A DNA stretch of 64,000 bases from Bacteroidota bacterium (GCA_016185125.1 JACPOC010000032.1:62001-126000), one strand, 5' to 3'; shown: positions 26,245 to 36,319, counted from the first letter of the stretch. Numbers and translations are program-made. Notes: a model not told the origin generated them from the sequence alone.

Positions 26245-26720
26245 TAAATGGTTATTTCAATCACTTCAAAAGTTACTTTACCGGCCGGGATTTGAACGTC
26301 AGCTTTGTCGCCCACTTTTTTACCTAATAAGCCTTTTCCTATTGGAGAATCTACCGAAATTTTTCCTGCTTTTAAATCCGCTTCACTTTCCGCAACCAGG
26401 GTGTACTTCATGGTAGCGCCATTGTTGATGTTTTTAATTTTTACGGTTGTAAGAATACTCACCTTACTTAAATCCAATAACGATTCGTCTACCAAGCGGG
26501 CATTGGCAATAACCTCCTTCAATTTTCCGATGCGCACTTCCAGTAAAGCCTGTGCCTCGCGTGCGGCATCGTATTCCGCGTTCTCGCTTAAATCACCTTT
26601 ATCGCGTGCTTCCGCCACCGCTGCCGTGCATTTTTTTCGTTCAACGGTTGACAGTTGATGAAGTTCTGTTTTTAACTTAAGTAAACCTTCCTCGGTATAA
26701 TACCCAATTTGCTGCGCCAT
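26244..26720 (-). CDS. greA: Transcription elongation factor GreA
   Basis: 158 residues, the usual size. GreA enters the secondary channel of RNA polymerase and stimulates cleavage of backtracked transcripts. The N-terminal coiled coil (residues ~8-75) carries the conserved acidic tip DLSENAEYDAAREAQ near residue 48, followed by the C-terminal FKBP-like domain with ISVDSPIGKGLLGKKVGD near residue 120. The start MAQQIGYYTEEG is clear. It is the first gene of a pair with the HIT gene, just downstream of the terminator that ends the PorV-like operon. Confidence 0.97.
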   Translation of the reverse strand: MAQQIGYYTEEGLLKLKTELHQLSTVERKKCTAAVAEARDKGDLSENAEYDAAREAQALLEVRIGKLKEVIANARLVDESLLDLSKVSILTTVKIKNINNGATMKYTLVAESEADLKAGKISVDSPIGKGLLGKKVGDKADVQIPAGKVTFEVIEITI

Positions 26721-26741
26721 ATTGCTTTTTTTTAAAAAACA

Positions 26742-26770
26742 AAGAATCCCGGCTACTCACCGGGACTCTT
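26742..26770 (-). terminator. Terminator at the end of the receptor/cargo/PorV-like operon
   Basis: AAGAATCCCGG (26742-26752) pairs with CCGGGACTCTT (26760-26770) with a small internal mismatch. On the minus strand the stem leads into TTGTTTTTT. It follows the PorV-like stop codon by 24 bases and separates that operon from greA. Confidence 0.75.
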
Positions 26771-26794
26771 CTTAAACAAAAATAATAAAAATTT

Positions 26795-27862
26795 TTATAA
26801 ATTAACTCTTAATCCAAAAGTATGTGTTCCTCCGAATGGATTTGTAAAGCGATAAGAATAATCCACACCCACTGTTGATTTTTTATCATTAAAAGGTATT
26901 TCAAAAGTTACGCCTGCGCAGGGTCCTGTAAAAACCGTACGGCGGGTATCAGGGCTAAAAATTCCTTTTTCCGTGTACATGCCCGCTCTCAGCATTAACA
27001 TTTCCTTATAGGAATATTCTGCCCCAATTAAATAATTATCATAAGTAAATGAGTTAGAGGTATAGGTAGCATTGAGGGATAAACGTTGTTTTTTTGAGCG
27101 CCCTGTACTGTCTTTTAACAGGTAAAAGTCGTAGGAAGTACCAATGTTAACCAGAGCCGGTAATTCAAAAGCACCTGAACGATTATTAACTGTTAACTCA
27201 TAATTATTGCCATATTTTACAGTAGATTGGCGGCTTAAACCATCGCCGCGGTAAGTCATTTTAGGTCCCAGGTTTTTAATGGAAATACCAATATGAATTT
27301 GGTCGTATTTACCGGTGTGGTACTGAATACCAGCATCAATGGCCAAACCTCTGGCCGCCACGTTAGGAATTTGCTCACTTATAATCTTAAAATTAATTCC
27401 TCCAAAAATATTTTCAGAAAACATTTTGGCATAAGACATGCTAATGTTATAAAATGTAGGGCTATAAGTTCCTAAACCTCCTTCGGGTTGATCTTCAGTA
27501 GTAATATCAATTTTACCGCCATTAATGGAAACAATTCCTAAACCAATAGTGCCCGTTTCGCCCACACCTTGGGTTAAACCAAAACTATTAATAAAAATAT
27601 CGGTTCCCTGAAGCCAGTTAGATCGGTTAAAAATAAATTCGGTTTTACGGGTATAAGCTGTTCCCGCAATATTAAGAAACTGGGCTTCTAAACCTCGAAC
27701 TCTTGCCGAATTGGAGCCGGCCATTCCCGCATTACGGGCATAAGGATTAATTAATAATTGATTAGCTCCCGCCTGCCCGGCGCGTTCAGGATTACCTGCC
27801 TCTAAAAGCGCAGATGTAAGCAGTGCAGTGGATAATCCTAAATATTTTAAATTTTTAATCAT
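26795..27862 (-). CDS. PorV/PorQ family outer-membrane protein
   Basis: 355 residues from the chosen start MIKNLKYLGLSTALLTSALL (27862); the frame is open to an ATG at 27883 that lies inside the stop codon of the upstream gene, so the shorter form is preferred. After the signal peptide comes the family hallmark NQLLINPYARNAGMAGSNSA and then a series of amphipathic beta strands ending in an aromatic-rich strand (THTFGLRVNL), as in 14-stranded FadL-like barrels. PorV is the T9SS shuttle protein that carries cargo from the translocon to the PorU attachment complex. Here the protein is last in an operon with a TonB-dependent receptor and a large secreted protein, so it may be a dedicated paralogue for that cargo rather than the general PorV (inference). 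Confidence 0.82.
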   Translation of the reverse strand: MIKNLKYLGLSTALLTSALLEAGNPERAGQAGANQLLINPYARNAGMAGSNSARVRGLEAQFLNIAGTAYTRKTEFIFNRSNWLQGTDIFINSFGLTQGVGETGTIGLGIVSINGGKIDITTEDQPEGGLGTYSPTFYNISMSYAKMFSENIFGGINFKIISEQIPNVAARGLAIDAGIQYHTGKYDQIHIGISIKNLGPKMTYRGDGLSRQSTVKYGNNYELTVNNRSGAFELPALVNIGTSYDFYLLKDSTGRSKKQRLSLNATYTSNSFTYDNYLIGAEYSYKEMLMLRAGMYTEKGIFSPDTRRTVFTGPCAGVTFEIPFNDKKSTVGVDYSYRFTNPFGGTHTFGLRVNL

Positions 27863-27882
27863 ATAATTCTTTCTTAAAAGCA

Positions 27883-30800
27883 TTAATAACTTTGAACGTC
27901 AAGAGGTCGCATAACCCCAAACCACTTAACTATTTTCTCGCCTACTCCCGGCGCATCTATGTGAAGGATGTATAAACCACTTGCAATACTAATGTTGTTT
28001 TGGTTCTTAAGATCCCAATCCACAAAAGATAAACGTTTAGATTGAACAATATCTAATCCCGTTCCGGCCTTTCCAAGATTTACATCTTCTTGGCCACTCA
28101 CATCCCGTTTAAGGGTGCGAACCAAGGTACCGTTCATAGTAAAGATTTTGATGGTACATTTGTTTGGCAGATTAGTTATTCTCACTCTGTTGTCCACCCG
28201 TCCTGTTTCGTAAGTAGAACTTCCATAATAAGGATTTGGAACCACTTTAATAAGATCTAATGCGTTTTTTTGTACAGATGCCTGATTAAACAACGTGGCT
28301 ATATCACTGGTATTAAATGAGTATAACGGGAAGTTATTGTTTTGCGGCGTTGAACTCACATCTGTTGTTAATAATGATGGACTATTTACAGAAGTAAATT
28401 TGTTTGTATTAATGTATTGCGATGCCGAGGTAAGTGGAGGCGTATTAATTACCCCTGAAAACCCATAACGGTAAGGCTTAGCTACATTTATCTGAATTCG
28501 AACATCCGAAGGCATTTGCGAAGGGTCACTAAATGAATAACCAGGTGCCAACATTGGCATAGAAGTCCACATAATATCCCTTTCAACAGCCCAGAAGCCT
28601 GCCATAAAATTACCGCTCGTTGGTCCTGTAAGCGAAGTTTTTGAGAAGAAATTAGAAAGTATATTCATCATTTTTTTACCATAATCGTACCTTCCCACAC
28701 CGTAATCAGCTCCATCCAATAATGGTTCCCAATTGTAAGTAGTTGTGTTACTGAATTTTGAACTTACTGAATTGCCACCAAAAACATACACAAAATGTTT
28801 CCCTCCAAAAGCGTATTGATAAGGAGCATTAAGGTTCTCTGTTGGATTCCACTTCATGTCGTTACCGTTGTTTTCTTTCTGATAGCTGTCTTCTCCAAAG
28901 GCCATATTTAAACGTTCGCCTGTTTCTAAGTTAATCGCATAACCCGGAAACCAACCCATTCCTGTTTCAGAAATAAAATTGGCGTCGCTTGCGGAAGTAC
29001 TGGAACCACTTCCCACCGCTGCTGAAACACCTTCCTTATTAACTGATTGGTGCGCTCTTGGAGCAAAAAACGGCACAAAACCCTCACTTAAGTTAGATTT
29101 TTCCTGCATTTCTAAAACCACGCATCGCGTCCATTTACTTTTATCTTTTGTGTAAACTATCAAAACACTGCCTGTTTTTCTAAGATCGCCATTATTGCCG
29201 CCGGGAACATCTTTAGGCGTGGCGGATACTCCATAATTACTCTGAAAGTAAGGATCGCTTTCCCATACTTTACCGCTAAAACCAGGTCCACCAATAACAC
29301 GTAAGCCAAAACGATAAAAAGAACCTGTTAAAGGATAGGGCGACCAAGTTCCCCCTAAAATTTTGCCGAATTGTTTTTGCGGATCGTAAAATGCTCCGTT
29401 TGCCCCATAGTTAGCATCCTCGTTTCCAACAGCTTTATTATTGCCGGATAATATCCAATTAAACGGGCTTGTTCCATCCGCATCAGCTATAGGACTTAAC
29501 CAGTTAGCGGCACCATTTACATACGAAATACTTGCTCCGATAAACGATCCAGGCTCGGGGCCAGTATAATCAGAATTAAGAGTATTATAATTGGTTAAAC
29601 TGTTTAGCTTTTCGCCCGGATCGGCAATTTGCTTAATATTTAACGAAAACCCTAAATCAGGGAAGTAAAATTCATTCCCCACTTTAATGGTTTGATAAAG
29701 TGTATCCTTATAAAAAGGCGAAGTGGTGTTGGTGCTTGGAGTTGGATCGTTCGGGTAATAAGTTTTACCACCCGGGCTAAGATCTTTTAACTCCCAGCTT
29801 GTATTGTCAACATTTAATGCAGCGCTTAAAGAACCGTTGCCGGTAGCTGTATTGTTGGATCCCGTAGCAACCGAAGGCATTGCATTGATAGAGGTTTGAG
29901 GAGATGCGTTAAAGAATCGGGAATTTATAAATCTGAAAGTAAAATTCGCGTCCTTTACGTTTAAAGGGTCCACCACACGAATGGTTAAAGGCCCTTGAGC
30001 ATTTTCGTAAGTGATCTTATCTTTAAAGAAATTATTTACAATTTCATCTTCTGAAGCCGGTGTAAGGGTTAACTTGTTGCCTCCATTACCCTGACCCTCA
30101 ATTCTGGTTATTTTAGGACCAAATCCATAAGCGGATTGCGTAGCGGTGCCATCCTTCTCCATATCTGTATTGTGTGGTATGCCTGCGGCACGCTTGATTT
30201 TACGGCCTTCTAAATACGGGCGTTTTTGGCCTAAAAAGTTAGCTGCCTGATTTACAGATGGAGAAACGTCCGGAGCATAAGTTAAATAATTATTATACGC
30301 ATAGGCCACGGCCAAAAAATAATAAGTTTTATTATTCACCAATTTTCTGTTTGTACTAGTAGAGAAGGCATCATCGGTAACCCTGAATGTAGAGGTTATT
30401 CCGTTGTTAGCTCCTTCCACCATAATCTTAGGAACTACTGCTCCTATGGCGTTATCTTGAACGTAATTAACCAATCGGGTAACATTGTTTCTTAAATCTG
30501 TTTGAAAAACCGGAATGGCTTTTGTTCTGTCGGAAAGATCAGTAGAAGTTACTTTATCATCTTTAACTTGATAAACCACATATCCTTCAAACTTATAAAA
30601 CTTATCAGGATTACTTAAAGCCTGCACAGTAGAAGTTGGATCGGAAAGAATGGAAATATCTTCTTCGTTGTAATCATTATTAAATACTTTGTAGTTGTTA
30701 GAACCTTTTTTATTGGTTAAATAAATAATAAGTTCGTTGTTTGTCTCCTGAACGGTTAAATCGGGAGCTTCCGGCCCATCTAATAATTTAAAACAATTAT

Positions 30801-32331
30801 TAAACAGAGCCTGTGCTTTATCATCGGCCACTTTTAATAGTTTAACAGACTCTATGTATCCGCCTTTGGTTGGACTTTGTGCCCAAGGCATACCAAATGT
30901 AATATCGTTTACAGCACCAGGCTTAAGCGTAAAAGGACCTGCGGATTGAAGAAAACGGCGGTCGCCGGGAAGATTACCCGCACTTTTTTCTGTCCAACCG
31001 GTTCCCGCAACAGGGTCTCCATCGTAAACAAACTGAGAAGGAGCAGTGCCACCATAAGCATTACCGCCTTGTGTAAAAGGAGAACCGTCTTTCCAAAATC
31101 CTGTCATAAAATTATAATAATGTATGGCTAAGTCAGGATTAGTAGTTTGGGGAGGGAAAGCACCTATGTTATTGTTATAATAGGTAAAACGGCTCATTTG
31201 AATAGATTCACCCGGCTCATCTATTCCACTAAATGGCAAACCGGTTCCGTTATCAAAATCATTATCAATTCCGTCATTTGGGTCTGCTAAAGGGCCTTTA
31301 AAAAAGTCGCAGCCTAAAGCAGGAGGAAAATCTTGGTATCCGTTGGTTCCGCCGGCAGTTTCATCAAATGGGTCGGCATTGTAAATATAACCTAAACCAC
31401 GGGAAACGTCACAACCCACATAATCATCCAAATAATATCCAAGATCGGCATCATTCCAGATGGTAAAATAAGTACTATTTAAAGAGTAAGAAGAGCGGTT
31501 ATGAACCTGGTAGCTGTAAAAGGTCATGTTGTTAATTTCATCGTTGGTTTTAAAAGCAAAAGCCTGTGCCCGTACTTCTACTCCAATGGCAATACCACTG
31601 GATTCTGTGTGAATACCGCCGTTATCGTTAAACACCCAAAATAAAGTATTATCGCCATACAATTTGGTTTTACAAAAGCCTAAATTATCCTTTTCAGCAA
31701 GATTTTTAACATCGTAGGCGGGATAATCTCCGGTAGTGGGGTCATAATAGCCGTCTCCATCTATATCCACATAAGGCGCAAGGCTTCGGGCTTGCTTTTT
31801 GCTCACATCGCCATTACCCGGCCAAGCACTGATATTGGGTGTAACCACACCGCTGGTAACAAAATTATCCACCTCCACACGAGACATGTTAAAAATTTGA
31901 TCGTATTTGGCGCATTCTGCGGGGTCAGCCGAAGCATTGGTTGTATCTAAAGGCCCCGGCCAAAAATCTATTCCATTTTGGCGGTAAGTCATGGCAGCCA
32001 CTTTTAATTGACCACCCGCATCCAAGCCGCCCAACCATATTGAACCCGCAAAACTTGAAGAAATACCGTTAGCTTTGTTTTGCACCGCAGGCACAATATA
32101 ATAAGCATTACCTCCTCCAAAAAGATCCCACCACATATCTCCACCACTATAAATGATTGTACGAACGTTGTTTACCCACAACTCCCTACTGGCTTTAGGG
32201 CTAGAGCAACCTGCCATAATTTTCTGGCCCAATTGACCGGTGCTGCCGGCAATTCTTTCCCCTGCCGCTTTTTCTTTGGCATTAAAGGATGCCGCCGATA
32301 AAATGCTTAGTAATATTATTATTTTTTTCAT
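27883..32331 (-). CDS. Very large secreted protein with T9SS type A-like C-terminus, middle gene of the receptor operon
   Basis: 1482 residues from the chosen start MKKIIILLSILSAASFNAK (32331), 16 bases after the receptor stop; an ATG at 32358 overlaps the receptor gene and is rejected. No cysteine-rich or catalytic motif is recognised. The N-terminal third contains Asp/Asn/Gly-rich calcium-site-like segments (VDIDGDGYYDPTTGDYPAYD, DPNDGIDNDFDNGTG). The last ~90 residues resemble a type A sorting domain (VVPNPYYGSSTYETG, CTIKIFTMNGTLVRTL, SGLYILHIDAPGVGEKIVKW) but continue into GVMRPLDVQSY, an ending I associate with proteins encoded beside TonB receptors and PorV-like genes. It is probably secreted by T9SS and held at the surface. 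Function unknown. Confidence 0.82.
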   Translation of the reverse strand: MKKIIILLSILSAASFNAKEKAAGERIAGSTGQLGQKIMAGCSSPKASRELWVNNVRTIIYSGGDMWWDLFGGGNAYYIVPAVQNKANGISSSFAGSIWLGGLDAGGQLKVAAMTYRQNGIDFWPGPLDTTNASADPAECAKYDQIFNMSRVEVDNFVTSGVVTPNISAWPGNGDVSKKQARSLAPYVDIDGDGYYDPTTGDYPAYDVKNLAEKDNLGFCKTKLYGDNTLFWVFNDNGGIHTESSGIAIGVEVRAQAFAFKTNDEINNMTFYSYQVHNRSSYSLNSTYFTIWNDADLGYYLDDYVGCDVSRGLGYIYNADPFDETAGGTNGYQDFPPALGCDFFKGPLADPNDGIDNDFDNGTGLPFSGIDEPGESIQMSRFTYYNNNIGAFPPQTTNPDLAIHYYNFMTGFWKDGSPFTQGGNAYGGTAPSQFVYDGDPVAGTGWTEKSAGNLPGDRRFLQSAGPFTLKPGAVNDITFGMPWAQSPTKGGYIESVKLLKVADDKAQALFNNCFKLLDGPEAPDLTVQETNNELIIYLTNKKGSNNYKVFNNDYNEEDISILSDPTSTVQALSNPDKFYKFEGYVVYQVKDDKVTSTDLSDRTKAIPVFQTDLRNNVTRLVNYVQDNAIGAVVPKIMVEGANNGITSTFRVTDDAFSTSTNRKLVNNKTYYFLAVAYAYNNYLTYAPDVSPSVNQAANFLGQKRPYLEGRKIKRAAGIPHNTDMEKDGTATQSAYGFGPKITRIEGQGNGGNKLTLTPASEDEIVNNFFKDKITYENAQGPLTIRVVDPLNVKDANFTFRFINSRFFNASPQTSINAMPSVATGSNNTATGNGSLSAALNVDNTSWELKDLSPGGKTYYPNDPTPSTNTTSPFYKDTLYQTIKVGNEFYFPDLGFSLNIKQIADPGEKLNSLTNYNTLNSDYTGPEPGSFIGASISYVNGAANWLSPIADADGTSPFNWILSGNNKAVGNEDANYGANGAFYDPQKQFGKILGGTWSPYPLTGSFYRFGLRVIGGPGFSGKVWESDPYFQSNYGVSATPKDVPGGNNGDLRKTGSVLIVYTKDKSKWTRCVVLEMQEKSNLSEGFVPFFAPRAHQSVNKEGVSAAVGSGSSTSASDANFISETGMGWFPGYAINLETGERLNMAFGEDSYQKENNGNDMKWNPTENLNAPYQYAFGGKHFVYVFGGNSVSSKFSNTTTYNWEPLLDGADYGVGRYDYGKKMMNILSNFFSKTSLTGPTSGNFMAGFWAVERDIMWTSMPMLAPGYSFSDPSQMPSDVRIQINVAKPYRYGFSGVINTPPLTSASQYINTNKFTSVNSPSLLTTDVSSTPQNNNFPLYSFNTSDIATLFNQASVQKNALDLIKVVPNPYYGSSTYETGRVDNRVRITNLPNKCTIKIFTMNGTLVRTLKRDVSGQEDVNLGKAGTGLDIVQSKRLSFVDWDLKNQNNISIASGLYILHIDAPGVGEKIVKWFGVMRPLDVQSY

Positions 32332-32347
32332 GATATTCCTCCTTTTA

Positions 32348-35300
32348 TTAAAACTCAAACATTAAACCAATACGAATTTGACGCGGTAAATTATAATTTG
32401 CAGGGCTGTTAACACGGATGCTGTACATATCTCTGTATGCAGCCGCGCTATTAGCCAAAGCCAATGAAGACTGAGCCTGTGTAGAAGTTAAATACCCGTC
32501 ATCTTCAGGGTTTCCGGTATAATTATACACATTTAAAATATTTCTGGTGTTAAACAGGTTAAGTACCTGTACATACACATTTAAGTTAGCTGTTTTCTTA
32601 TTTTCAGCATCTTTCTTTCCAAAGCTTAAAGGAATGTTTTTATCTATACGTAAGTTAGTTCTGAAATTCCAAGGCTTAGATGAGCCGTTAATTTGGCCAA
32701 GGATGCTTGAACGACCGTTTCCGCCTTGCGTAGGAACCGCGGAACTCCAACGGGTATATGGCGTACCTGATCCTAAAAGGAAAGAAAGGTTAAAGCCAAC
32801 ATCTTCAAAAATACGAAGGGTTTTGTCTGATTTTGTTTTAAAGCTTGGGCCTTTGTAGTCTTTTTCAGATCCAAAACGGAAGTCGTAATTTAACACAAAA
32901 CTGTGGCGCTGATCAAAATCAAGTGGCTGAAGAACGCGCAAATTTGGCTGGCCGGATGATGCTAAGTTAGCTCCCGAGTTTGCGTTTGAGCCTGAACCTT
33001 CGGCAAATTGTAAGGTATAGTTAGCATTAACGCGCGAACCGCCTGTTCTGCGGAAGTCAAATATAAACGATAAACCTTTTACGGTACCAAAATCAATGTT
33101 ATCATACATAATGTAGGTTTTAGGATATGCTCCCACAATCTGCTTTTGATTAATCATATTACGCATTTCTCTATAAAAAGAAGTGATGGTTAAAGAAGCG
33201 TTTTTGCGCTCATTTAAAACCTGCTGAAAACCTAATTCATAATCAATAGTTTGTTGCGGACGCTGATTGGCATTATTAATTAGGGGAGAAGAGCTGGCTG
33301 CTTCCATAAAATAATAATCAAGCGGGCTTAAAACACTGTTAGTTGGGCGCTGTGTAAGAATGTCGTAGTGCGCAAAGAAATTAGCTACATCGGATATTGG
33401 GAAGGAAAAAGCAATTCTTGGCATGGCATTGATGGCAGCGGCGTAATCGGTAAATCCGCCGGCTGACATTTTTTTATCGTAATTCGCTCTGTCTTTAAAT
33501 AAGGGAATAGGGCGTCCGTCGGCCGAGGCGATGAGTGAGGGGTCGGAAATTTCGTTTCCTTCCGAGTCAAACCATTTATCACCTTCTCTAAATCCTCTGA
33601 TGGAAAGCGGTGATTTTCCTCCTGAAGGGTTTTGAGCAACGTAAACAGCCGCGTCTTTGGAAATGCTGGACGGGATATTTTCGCTGAAGCCTGCGGGTAA
33701 GTAATCCAATGATTTAAGATCGCCTACTTTTGCAAGATCATGTAAAGCGTATTTATCTTTTAATACCGGCTGATTGGCATCATATCTATCTATACGTAAT
33801 CCGGCGTTAAATTTAATGTCTTTAAAATCAAATTTATCCATGATGTAAACCGAAGCGTAAATAGGCTGAAAAGATCCTACAGAGAACATGTTCCGTCCGG
33901 CGGCGTCTTTTTTCTCCAGAAAGTCGGTAATGTTGGTTTTTCCATTAACTTTTACACCTTGAGCGGTAAAGCCACTGTAATCTACTAAACTGGTTTGAGA
34001 ACTGTTATCCAGTAAATCGGTGGCGCTGAACATATCCATTGAAAAAGTGGAAGGATCCAGGGCATCAATATTAGGAACGCCTTTGTAATCTTTAGGAAGG
34101 CCTAATTTTTCTAACAGTTTTTCTGAGAATTGCGTTTGCTTTTCAGCTTGGTATTGGCGCTCATAATAATAATAGGGCACTAAGCCTGAAAATTCAGGAA
34201 CTGCAATTGGATTTGTTTTATCTAATGAACTAATATGAAAATCAGCTAATTGGCGCATCCGTTGCCATAAGCCCAAAGCATCTAAAACGTTATAGGAACT
34301 AACTGTTCTTTTGTCAAATTCCAAGCCAAAAGTTAAGGCATGATTTTTTATATCTGCATTAAAGCTCGAAGCTATACGAAATTGCTCTTGAATCTGCTTA
34401 AGCGAACTTCTTGGGCTGGTGCCGAAATTACTGTATAAACTATAAATGGATTGCGGGTTATCGCCGTTTCTTAAACCATTATTAGAAGCAATGTAATTTA
34501 AATTTATAAAACTGTTGGCAGGAGAATTGGCCATTAAATAACTGGTATAAAGTGCCGCATCGGGATTAAGGGTTCCGGGAGTAAACTGCACATTACCCAC
34601 TTCTCTTTCGCCCTGATATTCGTAAGCATTAATGGTATTGCCGTTGTAAACAAACTCATTGTTAAAATCATAATTGTAAGCAAAATCACGGCCGGCAATG
34701 GTTTTATCAAATTTTCCTACATAACCGTAATTAAAATACTTATCCTTATGCTTGGCGCTTTGTGTTACATCTTTTTTGTTTTCATAACTTACTAAAAATC
34801 TAAAAAAAGCGTTGGAAATTAAAGATTGTGTTTTTTCTTTATTAGGGGTTGCGTTTTTAAATTTTTGGGTAATTGATAAGTTAACACGACCGGATCTGCC
34901 GCTGGTTTTAGAGTTGTTATTGGAGTTTAATAATTGATTACCGGCGCTTGCATTAAAATAATCGACATATTCATAAAACCCACCTAAGGTAATGTTGGTA
35001 TTGGGTGTAGGTGCAAAATCCACTTTTCCGTTAAGAGAGAGCAATCTTGAAGCCGCATTAGGCCTAAATTTCTGCGTTTTCATATCATCTTTGGTCAGAA
35101 ATTCTGAAGATTTAATAAAACCGGTTCCAGAAGGTGAGGGTTGAAGAGGGGCATCCTTTAACTCCTGTAATTTGGCATCTTTTATAACATAAATTGGCAC
35201 AAATGAGGGAGTAGGTTCTTTAACATAATTTCCTTGTCCCGAAACGAAAAACCCAACTACGGTACGTTTGGTAGAATCTTTTTTCTTCCAAATAGGCCCG

Positions 35301-36073
35301 CCCACGCTAAAACCTAAGGAATTGTAACCGTAAGGATCGGTAAGCTGGGATGAAATTAATTCAACCCCGCCAAAATATTTTGATTGAGGCCCGCGTGTGG
35401 AGATAGAAATAGCTCCTGAAGTTAAATCTCCGTATTGAGCGGGAATACCGCCGGTTATTACGTTTAGCTGCTCAATGGATTGCTGTGGAAGATTTGGTGA
35501 ACCAAAAACCTTCACTCCATCCACAAAATATGTAGTATTTCCGCTGCGTCCGCCGCGTACGTTAATAGCTTTACCTTCATCCGCCTGATAAACACCCGCA
35601 GTTGTAGCTGCAACCGAGTTAACATCTTTGGTTGCAAGGTTCTGATAATCTTCGCGGGTAACTGTTTGGCCGGATTTTGTATCCGGATCGATTAATGGAA
35701 CCTGATAAGTTACAACTTCTACTTCATCTAACTTTACACCTTCCCCGTTTGAAAGTCCGATGGGTACATAAGCGGTTTTACCGTCGCCCACCACAACATC
35801 CTTCATTTCGGCTGCCTGATAGCCTACATAAACTCCTTTTACGGAATATTTACCCGGCTCCAGCGGCTTAATAGTGGCAACTCCATCCATATCGGTGGTA
35901 GCCACCCCAACTTGCACCCCATCTTTATACGCAACTACATTGGCAAAGGGAATAGCCTCTTTAGTAGTTTTATCGATGAGCGTAATTTTAATGGCGCCAT
36001 TGCCAGTCTGGGCTATAGCCGCTAACCCAGTTAAAACTACTAATACCACGGTGAAGTAAATGTTCTTTATCAT
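32348..36073 (-). CDS. TonB-dependent receptor with N-terminal carboxypeptidase-regulatory-like domain
   Basis: 1241 residues with a signal peptide (MIKNIYFTVVLVVLTGLAAIAQ). Residues ~25-105 form a CarboxypepD_reg-like beta-sandwich (AIPFANVVAYKDGVQVGVAT). Residues ~130-235 are the plug, with AINVRGGRSGNTTYFVDGVKV and IEQLNVITGGIPAQYGDLTS, and the rest is the 22-strand barrel ending in an aromatic strand (QIRIGLMFEF). Such receptors import large ligands with energy from TonB-ExbBD. No SusD gene is beside it, so it is not a standard polysaccharide-utilisation pair; its partners are a giant T9SS-type protein and a PorV/PorQ family protein. Three 21-bp-spaced repeats lie 193-242 bases upstream of its start and may control it. 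Confidence 0.93.
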   Translation of the reverse strand: MIKNIYFTVVLVVLTGLAAIAQTGNGAIKITLIDKTTKEAIPFANVVAYKDGVQVGVATTDMDGVATIKPLEPGKYSVKGVYVGYQAAEMKDVVVGDGKTAYVPIGLSNGEGVKLDEVEVVTYQVPLIDPDTKSGQTVTREDYQNLATKDVNSVAATTAGVYQADEGKAINVRGGRSGNTTYFVDGVKVFGSPNLPQQSIEQLNVITGGIPAQYGDLTSGAISISTRGPQSKYFGGVELISSQLTDPYGYNSLGFSVGGPIWKKKDSTKRTVVGFFVSGQGNYVKEPTPSFVPIYVIKDAKLQELKDAPLQPSPSGTGFIKSSEFLTKDDMKTQKFRPNAASRLLSLNGKVDFAPTPNTNITLGGFYEYVDYFNASAGNQLLNSNNNSKTSGRSGRVNLSITQKFKNATPNKEKTQSLISNAFFRFLVSYENKKDVTQSAKHKDKYFNYGYVGKFDKTIAGRDFAYNYDFNNEFVYNGNTINAYEYQGEREVGNVQFTPGTLNPDAALYTSYLMANSPANSFINLNYIASNNGLRNGDNPQSIYSLYSNFGTSPRSSLKQIQEQFRIASSFNADIKNHALTFGLEFDKRTVSSYNVLDALGLWQRMRQLADFHISSLDKTNPIAVPEFSGLVPYYYYERQYQAEKQTQFSEKLLEKLGLPKDYKGVPNIDALDPSTFSMDMFSATDLLDNSSQTSLVDYSGFTAQGVKVNGKTNITDFLEKKDAAGRNMFSVGSFQPIYASVYIMDKFDFKDIKFNAGLRIDRYDANQPVLKDKYALHDLAKVGDLKSLDYLPAGFSENIPSSISKDAAVYVAQNPSGGKSPLSIRGFREGDKWFDSEGNEISDPSLIASADGRPIPLFKDRANYDKKMSAGGFTDYAAAINAMPRIAFSFPISDVANFFAHYDILTQRPTNSVLSPLDYYFMEAASSSPLINNANQRPQQTIDYELGFQQVLNERKNASLTITSFYREMRNMINQKQIVGAYPKTYIMYDNIDFGTVKGLSFIFDFRRTGGSRVNANYTLQFAEGSGSNANSGANLASSGQPNLRVLQPLDFDQRHSFVLNYDFRFGSEKDYKGPSFKTKSDKTLRIFEDVGFNLSFLLGSGTPYTRWSSAVPTQGGNGRSSILGQINGSSKPWNFRTNLRIDKNIPLSFGKKDAENKKTANLNVYVQVLNLFNTRNILNVYNYTGNPEDDGYLTSTQAQSSLALANSAAAYRDMYSIRVNSPANYNLPRQIRIGLMFEF

Positions 36074-36265
36074 ATTGTTAAATTACCTTAAATATTATAT
36101 CATTAAATTGCTAAAATTATGAAGGCTAAATCTATATTCAAAAAAAAAGTTAATACATTTTGTTAACGTGCTTAAAATCAATAAATTATATTTTAATCGT
36201 TATTAAATTTTATAATGTTAATACGAATTTAGGGATAAAGTGTTAAAAATATTTTAACAATTTAA

Positions 36266-36315
36266 AAGTGGTAGAAAAAATTGTATAAGTGGTAGGTTTT
36301 TAGGAATAAGTGGTA
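36266..36315. promoter_or_regulatory. Three direct repeats of AAGTGGTA at exact 21-bp spacing, candidate response-regulator operator
   Basis: AAGTGGTA(G) occurs at 36266-36274, 36287-36295 and 36308-36315 (on the minus strand, TACCACTT). Both intervals are exactly 21 bp, two helical turns, so the copies face the same side of the DNA. A degenerate fourth copy (AAGTGTTA) is at 36238-36245, but 28 bp away. The array starts immediately after the stop codon of the basic protein gene and lies upstream of the receptor operon. Short direct repeats at ~21-bp spacing are the known geometry of LytTR-domain regulators. That assignment is inference. Confidence 0.6.
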
Positions 36316-36319
36316 AAAA

